From Lasiodiplodia sp. COLG20 (taxonomy: Eukaryota; Ascomycota; Dothideomycetes; Botryosphaeriales; Botryosphaeriaceae), in assembly GCA_009801085.1 (NCBI GenBank), contig VNWV01000018.1:124001-188000 (forward strand): a DNA stretch of 64,000 bases. Reading direction: 5' to 3'. A model generated the notes under the pieces. The model was not told where the DNA came from, did not search any database, and was given only the letters and a program-made list of their open reading frames with translations. Both the position numbers and the translations under genes were made by a program. Of the stretch, positions 46,244-57,863 are shown one piece after another. Every line of letters starts with the position of its first letter. The first letter of the stretch is position 1.

Positions 46244-46762
46244 TCTTGAGTAAATCGTGTGGTGGTGGTAATGTTGTTGGTCGTCGGCAATTTCTCGATG
46301 CGGATGGACAAAAGCTTGTCGCTGTACTGTAATTAACTTTTTTAGCGGATGGTTAGGGGAGTGGGTAGAAGTTTTCATAGTATGTATAAGTTTTGCTTTG
46401 ACTTCGGGTATGTCCTATCCTTTGGAAATTGAAAGTTCCACTCATCGCGTCTGGTCTTGCAGCCTCCAATGAGCTTCCTGCCTGTAATAATCTCTCAACT
46501 GCAAAAATGCTCGCCTTCATAGTCTGCCTCCTGAAATCAAGTGACATACCAAACTTGAGGCATGAAAGCTGACCTCGACTTCGATTCATCACTTCTCCAA
46601 TTCGGCCTCTCCGCCTTCCCGAGAATCTCAACTCCGTCAAAATCCCCCGGCAGTGGTGTTGACAGAGCTACTTGGCATATATACCGCCGCTAAACTTGTC
46701 TCTTCACACCATGGTCGAAATAACCCGCAAGAGTCCTTCCCCTGCCCTCCAACAGCGCCATC
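46244..46762. other. Intergenic after the NACHT gene
   Basis: About 520 nt. ATATATA at 46676-46682 could serve the small cysteine-rich ORF starting at 46763. Nothing else is seen. Confidence 0.5.
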
Positions 46763-47221
46763 ATGACCCCAGGGGTGTGCGAATCGCCAGAGCCATCGTG
46801 CACAACGTTACTCTTAGAGCAGATGAAACCCAGCTGCTACGGAAATTGCTCATCAACATCGACGTCGTCAAGGAGTTGCTGCGGGTGGTTACACGAAGGA
46901 TCATACGTCGCCTTTGTACCACGCCTCCTCGCGCCGAAACAGAAGGTACGTCTGCAGGAAGAGCGGTCCAGCCGACCCTCAGCCCGACCCCTCCAGCTCA
47001 AAGTCCGCGTGTGCTCGCACGGCTGCAGATGCGCGCGAGCGAGAAGGACCTTTCGACTTCTAGAAAGCTCGCGCACGCCGACCTGCAGTCGTGCGCTCGG
47101 CCAGCCTTCTCGCCGGGCGCTTTGGGATCAACTTCAGGTGGCTCAGCAAGACTTGCGCGTGCAGGGCACGTCGAGCACGCCGCCGCGACCGTCGGCGAGC
47201 TGGTGGTACGGCTTTAAATAG
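46763..47221 (+). CDS. Cysteine-rich hypothetical ORF, 152 residues, doubtful
   Basis: This ORF (MTPGVCESPEPSC... ending SASWWYGFK) has more than ten cysteines, including SCYGNC, RSCCGW and VCSHGCRC, but no signal peptide. Third-position GC is fairly high by eye in its second half, and a TATA-like ATATATA lies 80 nt upstream, which is a plausible spacing. A longer overlapping ORF in another frame (46672-47217) competes with it, and I recognise neither. Cysteine-rich basic composition can arise by chance in GC-rich DNA. I keep it as a low-confidence gene model. Confidence 0.3.
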   Translation: MTPGVCESPEPSCTTLLLEQMKPSCYGNCSSTSTSSRSCCGWLHEGSYVAFVPRLLAPKQKVRLQEERSSRPSARPLQLKVRVCSHGCRCARARRTFRLLESSRTPTCSRALGQPSRRALWDQLQVAQQDLRVQGTSSTPPRPSASWWYGFK

Positions 47222-47308
47222 CAAGACGCAGAGGGTGCCAATCCAGGAGCTGATGGGTTCGGGTTGTTGTTGTTGCTGCTTCTTTTTGCAGGTGAGGTGG
47301 GAGAGGGA

Positions 47309-48030
47309 TCAGAAGAATTTGTGTGTGGGGGGGGTTTCGCTGAGGCCGGAGTAGATGTCGTAGAAGTGAGAGCTCAAGATCTTCTTGTAAACGGAGTCGT
47401 GGACGCCGGAGCAGTAGTTGTAGAGCGATGTCGTTGATGCACCACCTGCGCTCAAGCAGTCGGTATCTGAGAAGCGTAGACATGCCCCAGTCAAGAATCG
47501 TGGTACGTGACCCCGTCGTGAGTAATCTCAACGGCGTCATGCAAAGTCGTATCCAACGTCGCACAAAGCACCAAGATTGACAGCAACATCGATCGCGGCA
47601 CCACCTCCAATCCAGCTGTCTGAGCATCTTCCAAATACCGTACGTGTACCCGCTCTTCTTCCAAGATCTCCATCCTTTCATATATCTCTTAAAGCCGCCG
47701 AGCTTTCAAAATCCTTCAGATACCGAGCCAAAGCTTCCCACATCGTAAGCACAGGAAGATTCTGGGAGTCGTGGACAAAATCAGAAGATTTCACGTGTAA
47801 CTCCAGTGCGTCGCTGGTCATCCCAAAGAATGGCCATGTCTGAAGAAATGCCGGTGTATCCTCTGCCGCGCGGCCCTCTTGGCCGAAATTCAGCCCCCGC
47901 AAGGCTTCCGTGCTAAAACCATATCGGGATGGATATTCGGAGAATGAGCAAATAGAGTCATAGTCGAGTTGAGAAAGGTAAGGGACAGGAGGTGGATGAA
48001 TCCGTTCCCATCGACGGGGATGTGGTCCAT
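47309..48030 (-). pseudogene. Frameshifted remnant of an unidentified gene
   Basis: Three successive minus-strand frames read as one protein broken by shifts. From the ATG at 48030 (MDHIPVDGNGFI) the text moves to another frame (PPPVPYLSQLDYDSICSFSEYP through FFGMTSDALELHV to ARYLKDFESSAALR, ending about 47680). It then moves to a third (IYERMEILEEERVHVRYLEDAQ to THDGVTYHDS, ending 47491) and possibly a fourth (to 47309). No GT-AG introns fit the breaks near 47680. A TATAAAA lies on this strand at 48081-48087. The family is unknown to me. It may be a broken gene belonging to the adjacent NLR island. Confidence 0.5.
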
Positions 48031-49017
48031 TTTCACCCGTAGAGTTCGTCGGAGTATCGTAACCTAGGGGAGTCGAGGTCTTTTATACTGCCAAATTTGG
48101 CCCTCAGTGATTTTGGCTGAAGTGTTAAATCTGTGGTTGGTTCCCTACCACAACGATCACCTCGCCTTCTACAGCAACTTCCCCAGCATTCACTCTAGAA
48201 GTCGCTTTTCTCTACTCGCCCTATTGAATGTAAGCCATGATAGAGCCGAGTCCCTCATATTTGAATCTTGGAGTTAAAGGTTTGCAAAACAGGCCCTCCG
48301 GTCATATATTCACCATCCACGACCCGAGAACTCGCTTTTCTCAGAATAGATATGCAAACGCCGTGCCGGCTCTTCAAAAGGGAGAAAACGGCAAAACTTA
48401 CAACATAGCCATTCATCACTTCCCGAACCCCAAGAAAAGCGTGATTTTGAGATGTGCATTCCTCTACCTAAACAGTCTAATGTCATAGACTCGTCAAAGG
48501 TCGTAATCGTAGCCTCGTACCATTCGCGCAGACCAAACACCAAAGCATTTGTACATCCACACGCTATCATAAGTCAATACTTCGTAGTGATAGGAACGCA
48601 TGCCTTCTTTCCTGCACCCGTATAAAAGAAAACTGCAAGGGGGGGCCCTAAACTCCTTATATAATGAGACTGGAGAAGTATGAGAAAGGTCATGTTCAGG
48701 TCATGCCGCCCAGAGAACGCAGAACCCAATGGAAGGTCGTTAATCGTACACAGAATAGAGGAAGAAAGAGAAATGAACCGCCGGAAAAGGGGTAATGGCA
48801 GCTGTGGAGCTATGCAATGCCAGTCTTGGGAAGTGCTCGCCGCGCATCGCTATGCATGAGGTGTAATAGAAGTTGACCCGACCAAGGATGTAAAGGAGAA
48901 CCGACCAATTTTTGGATGAGTTTAGAATGTAGGGGAATAAACCGCTCAAGGGAAAAAGTTGTGATCCGCTCAATTTTGTTGTAGGTGGAAGGGGGAGAGA
49001 ATGTACTGAAAATCAGT
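48031..49017. other. Intergenic, no supported gene
   Basis: Nearly 1 kb. ORFs near 48237-48570 overlap on opposite strands and have no recognisable content. The right part is the 3' flank of the charged-protein gene. Confidence 0.5.
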
Positions 49018-50489
49018 TTAGGCACTGCCGTAGCCATCCACAGGAGCGCTCCTGACAGCCCTACGACCGCCGTGAGACCTGCGGCTCAGCCTTGCCCGAT
49101 GACGCCTCCTTGAAGCTTCGGCAAGGTTGACCCCTTCCGAAGCAGCACTGACGACTGTATTGGTATCTCCAGGAACTGCGATGGCGATAGCCTGGCCGTG
49201 TTCGTCGATGCCATCGGCCTGGTTTGAGACCTCGTGAATGGCCTCGGCTACGCTGCCGCGAACGCTGTTGCTAGCGCTGGTTGTAGACGATCCAGCCCTG
49301 CTGCGATAGGGAGTGCGGTACGCCACGCCGCGATCCGTGTTCGTGGCAATGCTGTGGCGGCGATGGCGGTCATGAGAGCGAAGGCCATCTCCAACCTGCC
49401 CACCATATGCAGATGCACTGTGGATGCTGCCGTGGCGAGAAATTGGCTGTGACCCATGGGCAAGAGGTTGTTGCGCAGGGTAGCTTGGGCTGTAGTTGGG
49501 CTGGTATGGAGAGCTGTTTTGAGGCAGATACTGTGGAGGGGTATGGCCGAATGGAGGAGTGTTTGTCGCCGACGGGAACTTGGCTCCATAGGGAGAATGA
49601 CTGTGAGATCCGGCAGTAGCATTGGGAATCGGGATTGCCTGGATGTTGCTATGGGGGATGTAGGGTCCAGATTGGAGACCACGCGAGTCGACCGAAGAAG
49701 CACGCGAAGAACGCGATCCCGACGGAGGTGGTGGGAACTGGGTGCCGTAGTAGCCAGCGACCTGCTAATGTTAGTGACGCACCGCGGATTTTGGAAGGGT
49801 CACTTTACCGGCGGTTGATTCGCAGCTGGCGGCTGTACAGGAGCCTGAGTGAGAGCCTGAGGAGTCACCTGTGCAGGCTGTCCGTTGGCGTACTCCGGAC
49901 TCTGCATTGCACCCGGGGCATAGTCAGCCGGGTTGTAGGGCTTTGCGACATAGTGGTTGTGAGCGGCATTGTATGGCTGCGGGTGAGCGTAGTTCTCGCC
50001 AGCTACATGAGCAGGTGGGAAAGCAGCAGCGTTGGGCTGCACCGGAGGCGGGGGGAGATGCAAGCTGTGCGGAGCTCCCAGTGACTTGGACCGGTCTGCA
50101 TAAGGTGGCGAGTCATGACTTCTGGACCAAGAGCGATCCTTGTGGTGATGGTGGCGATGCTTGCGATCCCGGTCACGCTCGCGGCCACGTTCGCGGCCCC
50201 GGTCAGCGTTGCTGCTGCGGCGAGTGCGACGGCGGCGGTCGTAGTCGGAGTCCTCAGTGAATTCGTCCTCCGAGTAGTAGTCCGAGTCGGTCAGCGAAGG
50301 CGAGCGCCTCTTGCGCCCGCGGCCTTCGCTCTGGGTGCGGTACTTCCCTCGCTTCTTGTCTTCCTTGCGGCGCTTCTTGGCTTCCTTTTCCTGTTGTGAC
50401 CTGAAGTAGCCGCCTGGAATCGCCTCGAAGAGCTTGTCCGGGATGTGCTCCGCGCCGTATGAAATCGCCTTGAGTGCCAAACTCGCCAT
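49018..50489 (-). CDS. Charged low-complexity protein, 474 residues
   Basis: Exons 50489-49809 and 49761-49018 join in phase 0 across a 47-nt intron (gtaaag...tagcag). I chose the ATG at 50489 (MASLALKAISYGAEHIPDKLF). The ordered N-terminus of about 35 residues contains IPDKLFEAIPGGYFR and is followed by a basic stretch (KEAKKRRKEDKKRGK). Next come an acidic Tyr-rich patch (SDYYSEDEFTEDSDYD), an arginine/aspartate dipeptide run (RGRERGRERDRDRKHRHHHH) and a long Pro/Gln/Tyr/Ser-rich region. The C-terminus returns to a short helical stretch and an Arg-rich end (RRRHRARLSRRSHGGRR). Such RD/RS-rich, His-run proteins occur in RNA-processing bodies or nuclear speckles, but no domain shows this. The family is unknown to me. 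Confidence 0.72.
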
Positions 50490-52146
50490 CTTTTTGTCGA
50501 GGAACGCCAATGTGAAGGCAGTGGTGAGGGCGGGTCGTGTGATTTATATGATGATGCAAAGCCGCAGGTACGTCAGGGTGGTTGGTGATAGGCGCAAGGG
50601 ATCTGAGGCTAAGCGGCTGGCGCGAATGAGGGCGGAGGACAGCCCCTGCAATCAGCACAGGGACCCTGCGGAGTTTGGTCGGAGAAAGCTGCAGTCATGC
50701 AGTAGATCGAGCGCTTCATAAACGCAGATAGGTGGTAGAGAAAGAGGGGCGGAAAAGAATCCAGCGAGTGGCGACGGGCTGCAGAAGATGAGCACGGCGG
50801 TGGGGGAATGGGTCAGTCGCTGCAGTGATGTCGTGAGCAGGGCGGTTGATGGAAGGGCAAAGAAAACTAGAAGCGGCGTTTGGGCGTACGGGAACGCGCG
50901 GTCAGCAGGTGCTCACGATGCCGCGTCGCGATGGCAGCGACGTAGTGACATGGATGCGCAGTATGCTATGACGTAGTTCCTTGCCCCGGCTCTTCAACCC
51001 ACTTCCACCCTCTGCCAGGTTGCGCCGCCCCGCCACTCGTCGGCGAGTCAGTCATGCACGCTGCGCGACGGCCAGATGCTGGCGACGCTGGAGATTCGCT
51101 GTGTGCCGCCCAAGAATGAGGCGCTGCGCGTGCCCGACTCAAGAACCAACCATTCCGAAACCGCGTCAGGCACCTCTCCGCAAATCCTGGGATGCGTCTG
51201 GGAAGGCGCGCATCAGCGATCGCCTTTCCCCGCTGCACTGGGCCGACGTCGCACACTGCGCGCGTCCGTGGCACGAGCCCCCAAGCCCGCGCGGGAGAGA
51301 GGTCCGTAAACATCCAGAACGCCCGGAAGCCCAGAGCCGGTTTCCCTTGCCCTCCGCCCCAGGCTGACTGCCAATCCAGAGCGGCCGCGTATCAGAAGCA
51401 CAGACTAACGCATCACCACATTGCTTGCTCTCTCCTGGCCTCGCACGCTAATATAGCTCTCCTACAGTAACGCGCGTGGCTGGCACGCTGCACAGTAACA
51501 GAGCGTCTCCGGCGGAGTTCCTGATGGCGTGTTACCAGCAAAGGTTCGGTGCAGCGGCTGTTGTGTCAGGCCTAGCTCTCAATGAATGACGACAGCGAGC
51601 GTGTGATTAGCATGCGTGCTCCGCCGTCGGTGCCGTCCGGCCGAGGGCACGAGTAAGTAACCGTATCACATAACTGTCATCCTGATTCTTGTGTGATACT
51701 CAAGTTCGCAAGGAGACAAATCGGGCATTCCATTGTACCTACGTTCGTATTTCGGACGTCAGAGTTTCCCGCTCATTGTGACTGGAAACGCTTCTCCGAA
51801 AATGTAGGGTCATACAGAAGGAAAAAAGAAAAATAAAGAATCCTCCAGCCCGAATTGGGGGCATCGTAACCGGAAAGAAGTTGAATCCCCCTCCCTCAAT
51901 TGCAGTCATGACTGCATTGCAGCTCTTTCCCCTCATGATCTACCCGAACTTTGCTGGGCTGAAGCTACTTTTTTCTGTCCACGTGTACACCAATTCTCTT
52001 TTTTTACTACCTTTTCCCCTTTGAAAGCCTCTAGAGACTACCTTCCTTCTCAAATCTCGCTTGTCTTTTGAATCTGAAACCTCGAAAAATTGAAGGTAGT
52101 CAAGCTTATCAGCTAATTCAGCCTTGAGACTATCTGAATGTGCCGT
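50490..52146. other. Intergenic, 1.65 kb
   Basis: This holds the promoter of the charged-protein gene and the 3' flank of the DNA methyltransferase. The ORFs at 50966-51470 overlap on both strands with no recognisable content. T-rich tracts at 51995-52020. Confidence 0.5.
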
Positions 52147-54276
52147 TCAGTTGATCTCAATCGGGTCACTTTCGTCGCCGTCGAGGACGATTGCATCATC
52201 GATAGAGCTTCCTGATGCCTGAGATGAGATTGGTGGTGCCGGCGATAGAGTCCTTGATGCAGCCCGGGACATGAAGACATCATCATTGTCCTCATTCCTT
52301 GCGTTCGCTCTTCCGCCTCGGCTTTGCTTCTCGTCGACCTTGCGAAGGACCTTGATGCACTCGTCAAGAACGAGCTTAAACCATGGCGGCGCTACAGCAT
52401 TTCCGATTTGCCTCTCAATGGCCGTCTTTGTGCCGGTGAACTTGTATGTGTGCGGGAATCCTTGAATGCCTGCAAGCTCTCTGAGCGTCAGTCTGCGGCG
52501 CCCGCTCCAATGCCATGCGTCTGAGTTCGTCGTGAGAGTCTTTGGGTAGGGTTGATCAGGGCGCCAAGGCTCTCTGTTGTTTTCCGCTGGGCGCGGGTCG
52601 TGGTGGGTTGCGAACCTCGGGATATTGCCAATCGCCTCCCTGGCGGTCACAAATGAATCTAGGCCAGAGCCGGGTTTACCATGCGTAGGCTTTGGCATGT
52701 TCGGCAGGGGAATGCCGGGCCTGTCCGTGGTGTTAGTTTTTATTCTGGTAGAAGGCATCGGTCAAACTTACGCCGTGGCAATCAACGCTAACCGCTTGCG
52801 CGGCTGGGAGATACCGTACTCAAGTGCATTGTGAATCGCCCATTTCACGTCATAACCTTGCTCATTAAGCATTCTCAGCAAAGTCCCGAACCAATCCTTG
52901 TGCTTCTTTTTCCTTAACAGGCCATCCGCCTCCTCCAGCGTGACGATCTTGGGTGCGGTGGCTTGGATGATTTTGGGAACGGCAAATAAGCAATTGGTGT
53001 TGATTTCGTCCCTCTGAGGGTTGGGGTTGGTATTTGCCATGCTGAAAGCTTGGCATGGTGGCGAGATATGCAAGACATCACATCGCGCGTTGAATCCTGG
53101 AGGTGGAAAATCTGCTGCTTCGCACTCGATGATCCTAGCTTGACGGAAGTTCTGTAAGGCTGTCTCGACGGCATACTCATCGTGGTCAAACCCCCACGAG
53201 ACTTTCAACCCGGCCATCTCGGCCGCACAGCTTGCGCCTCCACCACCTTGGAATGCATCGCCGAACGTGTATTGACGTTGACGATTGGGGCCGTGTCGCA
53301 AGGATAGGGTACGCTCCATAAGAATGTCGTCTTCGTTGGTGTCCTTGGAAAGGTCCACATGTTCGGCGGGCTTACCAGTCAGGATACCGCCCTCTTCGTC
53401 GGCTTCCTTTGGCGTCATGAAGCGGAGGATTCCTTGGTAGGGGATTCGGCGAGCGCGATCCCTTTCTCCTTTGCCGTAGACCTGGGCGAAGAAGTTGCGA
53501 CAAACAAGAACGTCATTGTCCGCTACGATCTTCGCAATCTGCTTGCCATCAGGTCTGCGGGAATCGAATGACGAATGTTCTCGGTACGACAGCTTGGGAA
53601 AAGGAGCATTAGTGACTTTGAGTCTCCGCTTCCTGAAAGCCTTGTCCAAGGGTATTTCTTCAAGGCTCTGCAGGTAATACGGACGAGAGTCTTCTGTGTC
53701 TATGGTGGTTACCATGGTGACTTCGTTCAACTTCCGGGGAACCATGGGCTGGAGAAATTTTTTGTTGTTCCTCTTGAAGATCAATCCACGCAACTTGATG
53801 TTACCAAAGCGATGATTCTGGATGATTTTCATCACTCGCATGAAATCTCCATCTTCAACGAGTCCGGGAGACTGCGGTGTACGGATCTCGACTGTGTCGC
53901 CAATCTTGACTGTTGAAGCCGTTGGACCAAGACTATTGGCACTGTCACTAAGCAGCTTGCAGGAGTCGATGTAGGCCTCTGGCCACTGGGGTTCCTTATT
54001 GCGTCCCCACGCTGGTTGTGCCAGGCGGGGCTCATGGTTGCGGGGTGGGGGCGGTGGGCCGTCGTCTTCGTCTCCGCTATCTTCGATAGTAATAAAACCA
54101 TCAAGAGCAGTAGGATCTATAGAGGTGTTAGTAGCTGAAGGACTACAGCTCAAAGATGGTAGCATGTAAAGCGTGTCAAGTGGCAGCTTACCGTCGTCGT
54201 CCTCATCCATCGTGATGTCGATAATGTTGTTATCAATTTCAAACGCACTGCGCGCACTGCGCGCGGTGCGATCCAT
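52147..54276 (-). CDS. DNA (cytosine-5) methyltransferase, RID/DmtA/Masc1 type
   Basis: Exons 54276-54192, 54116-52772 and 52720-52147 give 667 residues. The first intron (75 nt) has a perfect CTACTAAC branch point but contains no stop and is a multiple of three, so its retention gives a 692-residue form. An acidic N-terminus (DEDDD) is followed by a BAH-like region (VKIGDTVEIRT, LRGLIFKRN), then the C5-methyltransferase core: motif I FGDAFQGGGGAS, motif IV SPPCQAFS with the catalytic cysteine, a motif VI position reading LEEADGLL rather than ENV, QPRKRL (motif VIII), a target-recognition region, and RQIGNAVAP (motif X). This matches the fungal clade that includes RID, required for repeat-induced point mutation. 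The C-terminal tail is acidic and Ser-rich. The last intron is confirmed by frame: IATA joins to PGIPLP. Confidence 0.92.
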
Positions 54277-56044
54277 ATTGGCGAGTGTTGACTGTAAAGT
54301 GCGAAAGTCAGGTGGCCATGCGCTCGTAAGCTGACGAGTTGGTTGCGTGAAAGAAGAAACGCAAGCTAAAGAGGGCCTCGTTCGTTGACTGTGAGCCTAT
54401 AGGCGCGCTGGCGCTCACTGCTTAGCGCATGAAGCGCCGTGAACGATGTCAGGCGCAGGTGACGATGTCAAGCGCGGTCGACGATATTCAGATGCGAAGG
54501 ATGATGTTGGGCGGAAGTGAAAGGCGAAGAAAGATGAGGCGGAGCTACAGCTGTCGATGTTGCTTTTATAAGGAATGACTTATGCGGTTGCCTCTGTAAA
54601 GTCAAGTGAAGACGTTAGAGGCTGAAGCGAGATCATGTGCGTGGATATTGCTTTGAGCATGCACGTGCCGAGACTTGATACGCTTTATGGAAATGTTCAA
54701 GCGCGATTTCCCGATTAGTGCTATCGCTGCGTGAGTACGAAGGACTTGGGTGAGCGCGATGACCGATGGCCGTAGGGAAAGACTTCATCATCGCTTCTTA
54801 GATTCGGCGCTTTGAGGGTCACCATAAGCTTCCACTGGCCGGAAAAGTAGTGAACGACATGGCAAACATTCTATGCTCTTCTTAACAAAGCCTTCTTCCA
54901 GCGTCGGATGCTGCGTGATGTTTCAGGACCCTGATGGTTCAGCAAAGAAGTGTCAAACCACCGCCAAAAATCACTAAATCTAGGCCAGAGATACTATCAT
55001 TACTTCTTCAAACCACCAACACTTACAAAGCGAGCTCCTGGATGGCTCGATGATGCGTTGGGCAAGCAACTGCTTTGTCGATGGAGTACAGATTGTCACG
55101 GGAGCCTGAGGCATCCACCACATCAGCGAACGCGGAACCCAGCCTTCTGAGCCTTCTCGTCATTGGCGGGTTCCAAAGAATTGGCCCACGTCCACTGCTA
55201 CACATGTTGACGGCGCTTGACTGAGGTTGGACACCGTTGTTGAGATTAGGTGGAGCATGTGCGGCGAGGCCAAATTCGGCGCAAGCACGTGGGGCGATAA
55301 ACCGCGCCATGGTTGAGAGGACGCGTCGCGTCGGCGAAGCAAAGGGGCGAGCGGGCGTCTTTCGGCGATGGGTTTGGAGGCGTTGCGAAAATCGGAGGAG
55401 ACCAATGGCACGCGGGCTTATTAACGGTCAGGCATCCTGCGGATTCTGTCCAAAGATTGGTCGTGCGCGCTGGCGGGGAAAGGATCAGACCTCATTTGTG
55501 CTGGGGAGGCGCGCTGGCGCCGTGTGGAGGTTAGGTCGGTCCGGTTGAAGCGAGCCGAGAACTTCCGCCAGCGTCGCGTGCGCTGGTAGTTCCCATAAAG
55601 TTTTTGCGGCGCTCTCTCAGAAGAACCTAACCTTTCAAAATGGCATCCACCAACCCAGTCGCTTCTTGGCCCTCGTCGCCCTCCGCAACGTCTCTGCTGT
55701 TGCCATTGCGGCCATCTGCTCCGCTCGGCCGCCTTCTGCCTTGCGCTCCCCGCTCCCGCTGAGAAAACTTTCTCCGCCGTTCTCACTTCCTCCAAACCGA
55801 GCCCCGCTCCCAACGCTCCAGCCGGTTTCCCGCAGTGAGGTCAGTAGACAGCAGACGCATGTGCCCTACTTTTCTTCCCATCCCATCATGATGATCCAGT
55901 GTTATTTTTTATAGATGTTAGACTTCCGAGCTCAAAGTTGCGGAGAAAGCACCTTCTGATCCAAACTCTTACACTGCCCTGTACGAAGACCAATGGCTGG
56001 CGCATTGCTAACATGGTGCGCGCACAGTCTGTACGACCCGCAAG
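54277..56044. other. Divergent promoter region, DNA methyltransferase / Ade4
   Basis: 1.77 kb with no supported gene. It holds a cluster of imperfect repeats containing GACGATGTCAAGCGC-like units (about 54440-54500). ORFs on both strands at 55160-55810 overlap and show no domain. The last 130 nt is probably the Ade4 5' leader. Confidence 0.5.
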
Positions 56045-57863
56045 ATGTGTGGTATCATCGCCGTTATTCACGCCGACCCCGCGTCCACCTCGGCCGCCGT
56101 CGAGATCCACGATGCCCTATACCTGCTCCAGCATCGAGGCCAGGACGCCTGCGGTATAGCCACTTGTGCAGCCGGCGGTCGTTTCTACCAGTGCAAGGGT
56201 AACGGTATGGCGTCGAAGGTCTTCCACGACGGCTCCAGGGTTGCGGACCTGCCTGGTTTCATGGGCCTGGGTCACCTCCGCTACCCCACCGCTGGCAGCA
56301 GCGCCAACTCTGAGGCCCAGCCCTTCTACGTCAACAGCCCGTACGGTATCTGCATGACGCACAACGGCAACCTCATCAATGCTCCTGAGCTCAAGAAGTT
56401 CCTTGACCAGGAGGCGCACCGCCACATCAACACCGAGAGCGACAGTGAGCTCATGCTCAACTGCTTTGCCAATGAGCTCAACGAAACCGGCAAGGCTCGT
56501 GTCAACGCCGAGGACTGCTTCAGCGCGCTGAGCAGGATGTACAAGCGCTGTGTCGGTGGTTGGGCCTGTACCGCCATGCTTGCTGGCTTCGGTCTGATCG
56601 GCTTCCGTGACCCGTACGGTATCCGCCCCATGGTCCTGGGCTCCAAGCCTTCGGAATCCGGCCACGGCACCGATTACATGATGGCTTCTGAGTCTGTCGC
56701 TCTTACTCAGTGTGGTTACACCACCTTCCAGGACATTCGTCCTGGTCAGGCTGTCATCATCGAGAAGGGCAAGGAGCCCATCTTCCGCCAGGTTCACCCT
56801 GAGCTTGGCTATACTCCTGACATCTTTGAGTACGTCTACTTTGCTCGTCCTGACTCCGTCATGGATGGCATCGACGTCGACGAGAGCCGTCGTAGAATGG
56901 GATTCAAGCTTGCCGAGACGATCAAGAAGGAGCTCGGCCCTGAGGGTCTTGCCGAGGTCGACTGCATTATGCCCATTCCTGAAACTGCCATTACGTCTGC
57001 TCTGTGTGTCTCTGCTGGTTTGAAGAAGCGCTATGTTCAAGGTTTCGTGAAGAACAGGTACATCTTCCGTACCTTCATCATGCCTACCCAGAAGCTGCGC
57101 CAAAAGGGTGTCCGCGCAAAGCTCAATGCCAAGCCGTCTGATTTCAAGGACAAGGTGGTTGTTCTGGTTGACGACAGTATCGTCAGAGGAACCACAAGCC
57201 GTGAAATTGTTCAGATGGCTAGGGAAGCTGGTGCTAAGAAGGTCATCTTCACCAGTTGCGCTCCGCCGATCACGTAAGTCTACTCCGAAATTTTGTCTAG
57301 AATCATTGCTAACTTTTATGAATAGCAATGCCCACATCTACGGTATCGACCTCGCGTCGACATCAGAGCTGATCGCCTACAACCGTTCTTCGCCGGAGAT
57401 TGCCAAGAAAATCGGTGCGGATGCTGTCATCTACCAGACCCTCGATGACCTTGAGTCTGCTTGCGCCTCGCTCTCGCCCCGCGATCCGGCAACCCAGAAG
57501 TTCGAAGTCGGTGTCTTCTGTGGCAAGTATGTCACTCCTGTGGACGACGATTACTTCGACCGCCTTGAGCGCATTCGCGGCGAGAGCAGGAAACTGAAGG
57601 TCATGGAGAGTGCCAGGCAGGCCGTCATGCATGGCGCGGCAACCGAAAGCCAAGTCCGCATGGCGGCAAAGGGAGTCGAAGTTGACAAGCACGGAAACGT
57701 CATCCCCGCGGAAGAAGACAGCCCAGTCAACGGTTACGCAGCGATCAGTGGTGCTGGTACTGACCGCCCCGACGACCTCGAGAGAAGAGCCACGGGAGAG
57801 TCGCAAACCCGTGTCAGGGAAACACAAGACATGAGTCTGCACAACATCAACGACCACCAATAG
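56045..57863 (+). CDS. ADE4: Amidophosphoribosyltransferase (Ade4)
   Basis: Exons 56045-57273 and 57326-57863 give 588 residues; the 52-nt intron (gtaagt...aatag) joins PPIT to NAHIYG. The enzyme makes 5-phosphoribosylamine from PRPP and glutamine, the first step of purine synthesis. The start is fixed by MCGI: Cys2 becomes the N-terminal nucleophile. The glutaminase domain includes [23 protein letters not shown] and THNGNLIN. The phosphoribosyltransferase domain includes IPETAITSA and the PRPP loop [17 protein letters not shown] (about residues 370-387). A C-terminal extension of about 60 residues, poorly conserved in the family and rich in charged residues, follows the catalytic core. No regulatory element is obvious in the leader. 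Confidence 0.97.

Noticed and set aside
56117..57337. 406-residue minus-strand ORF opposite Ade4
   Set aside because: It mirrors Ade4 exon 1 exactly in extent. Long antisense frames arise from strong third-position GC bias.
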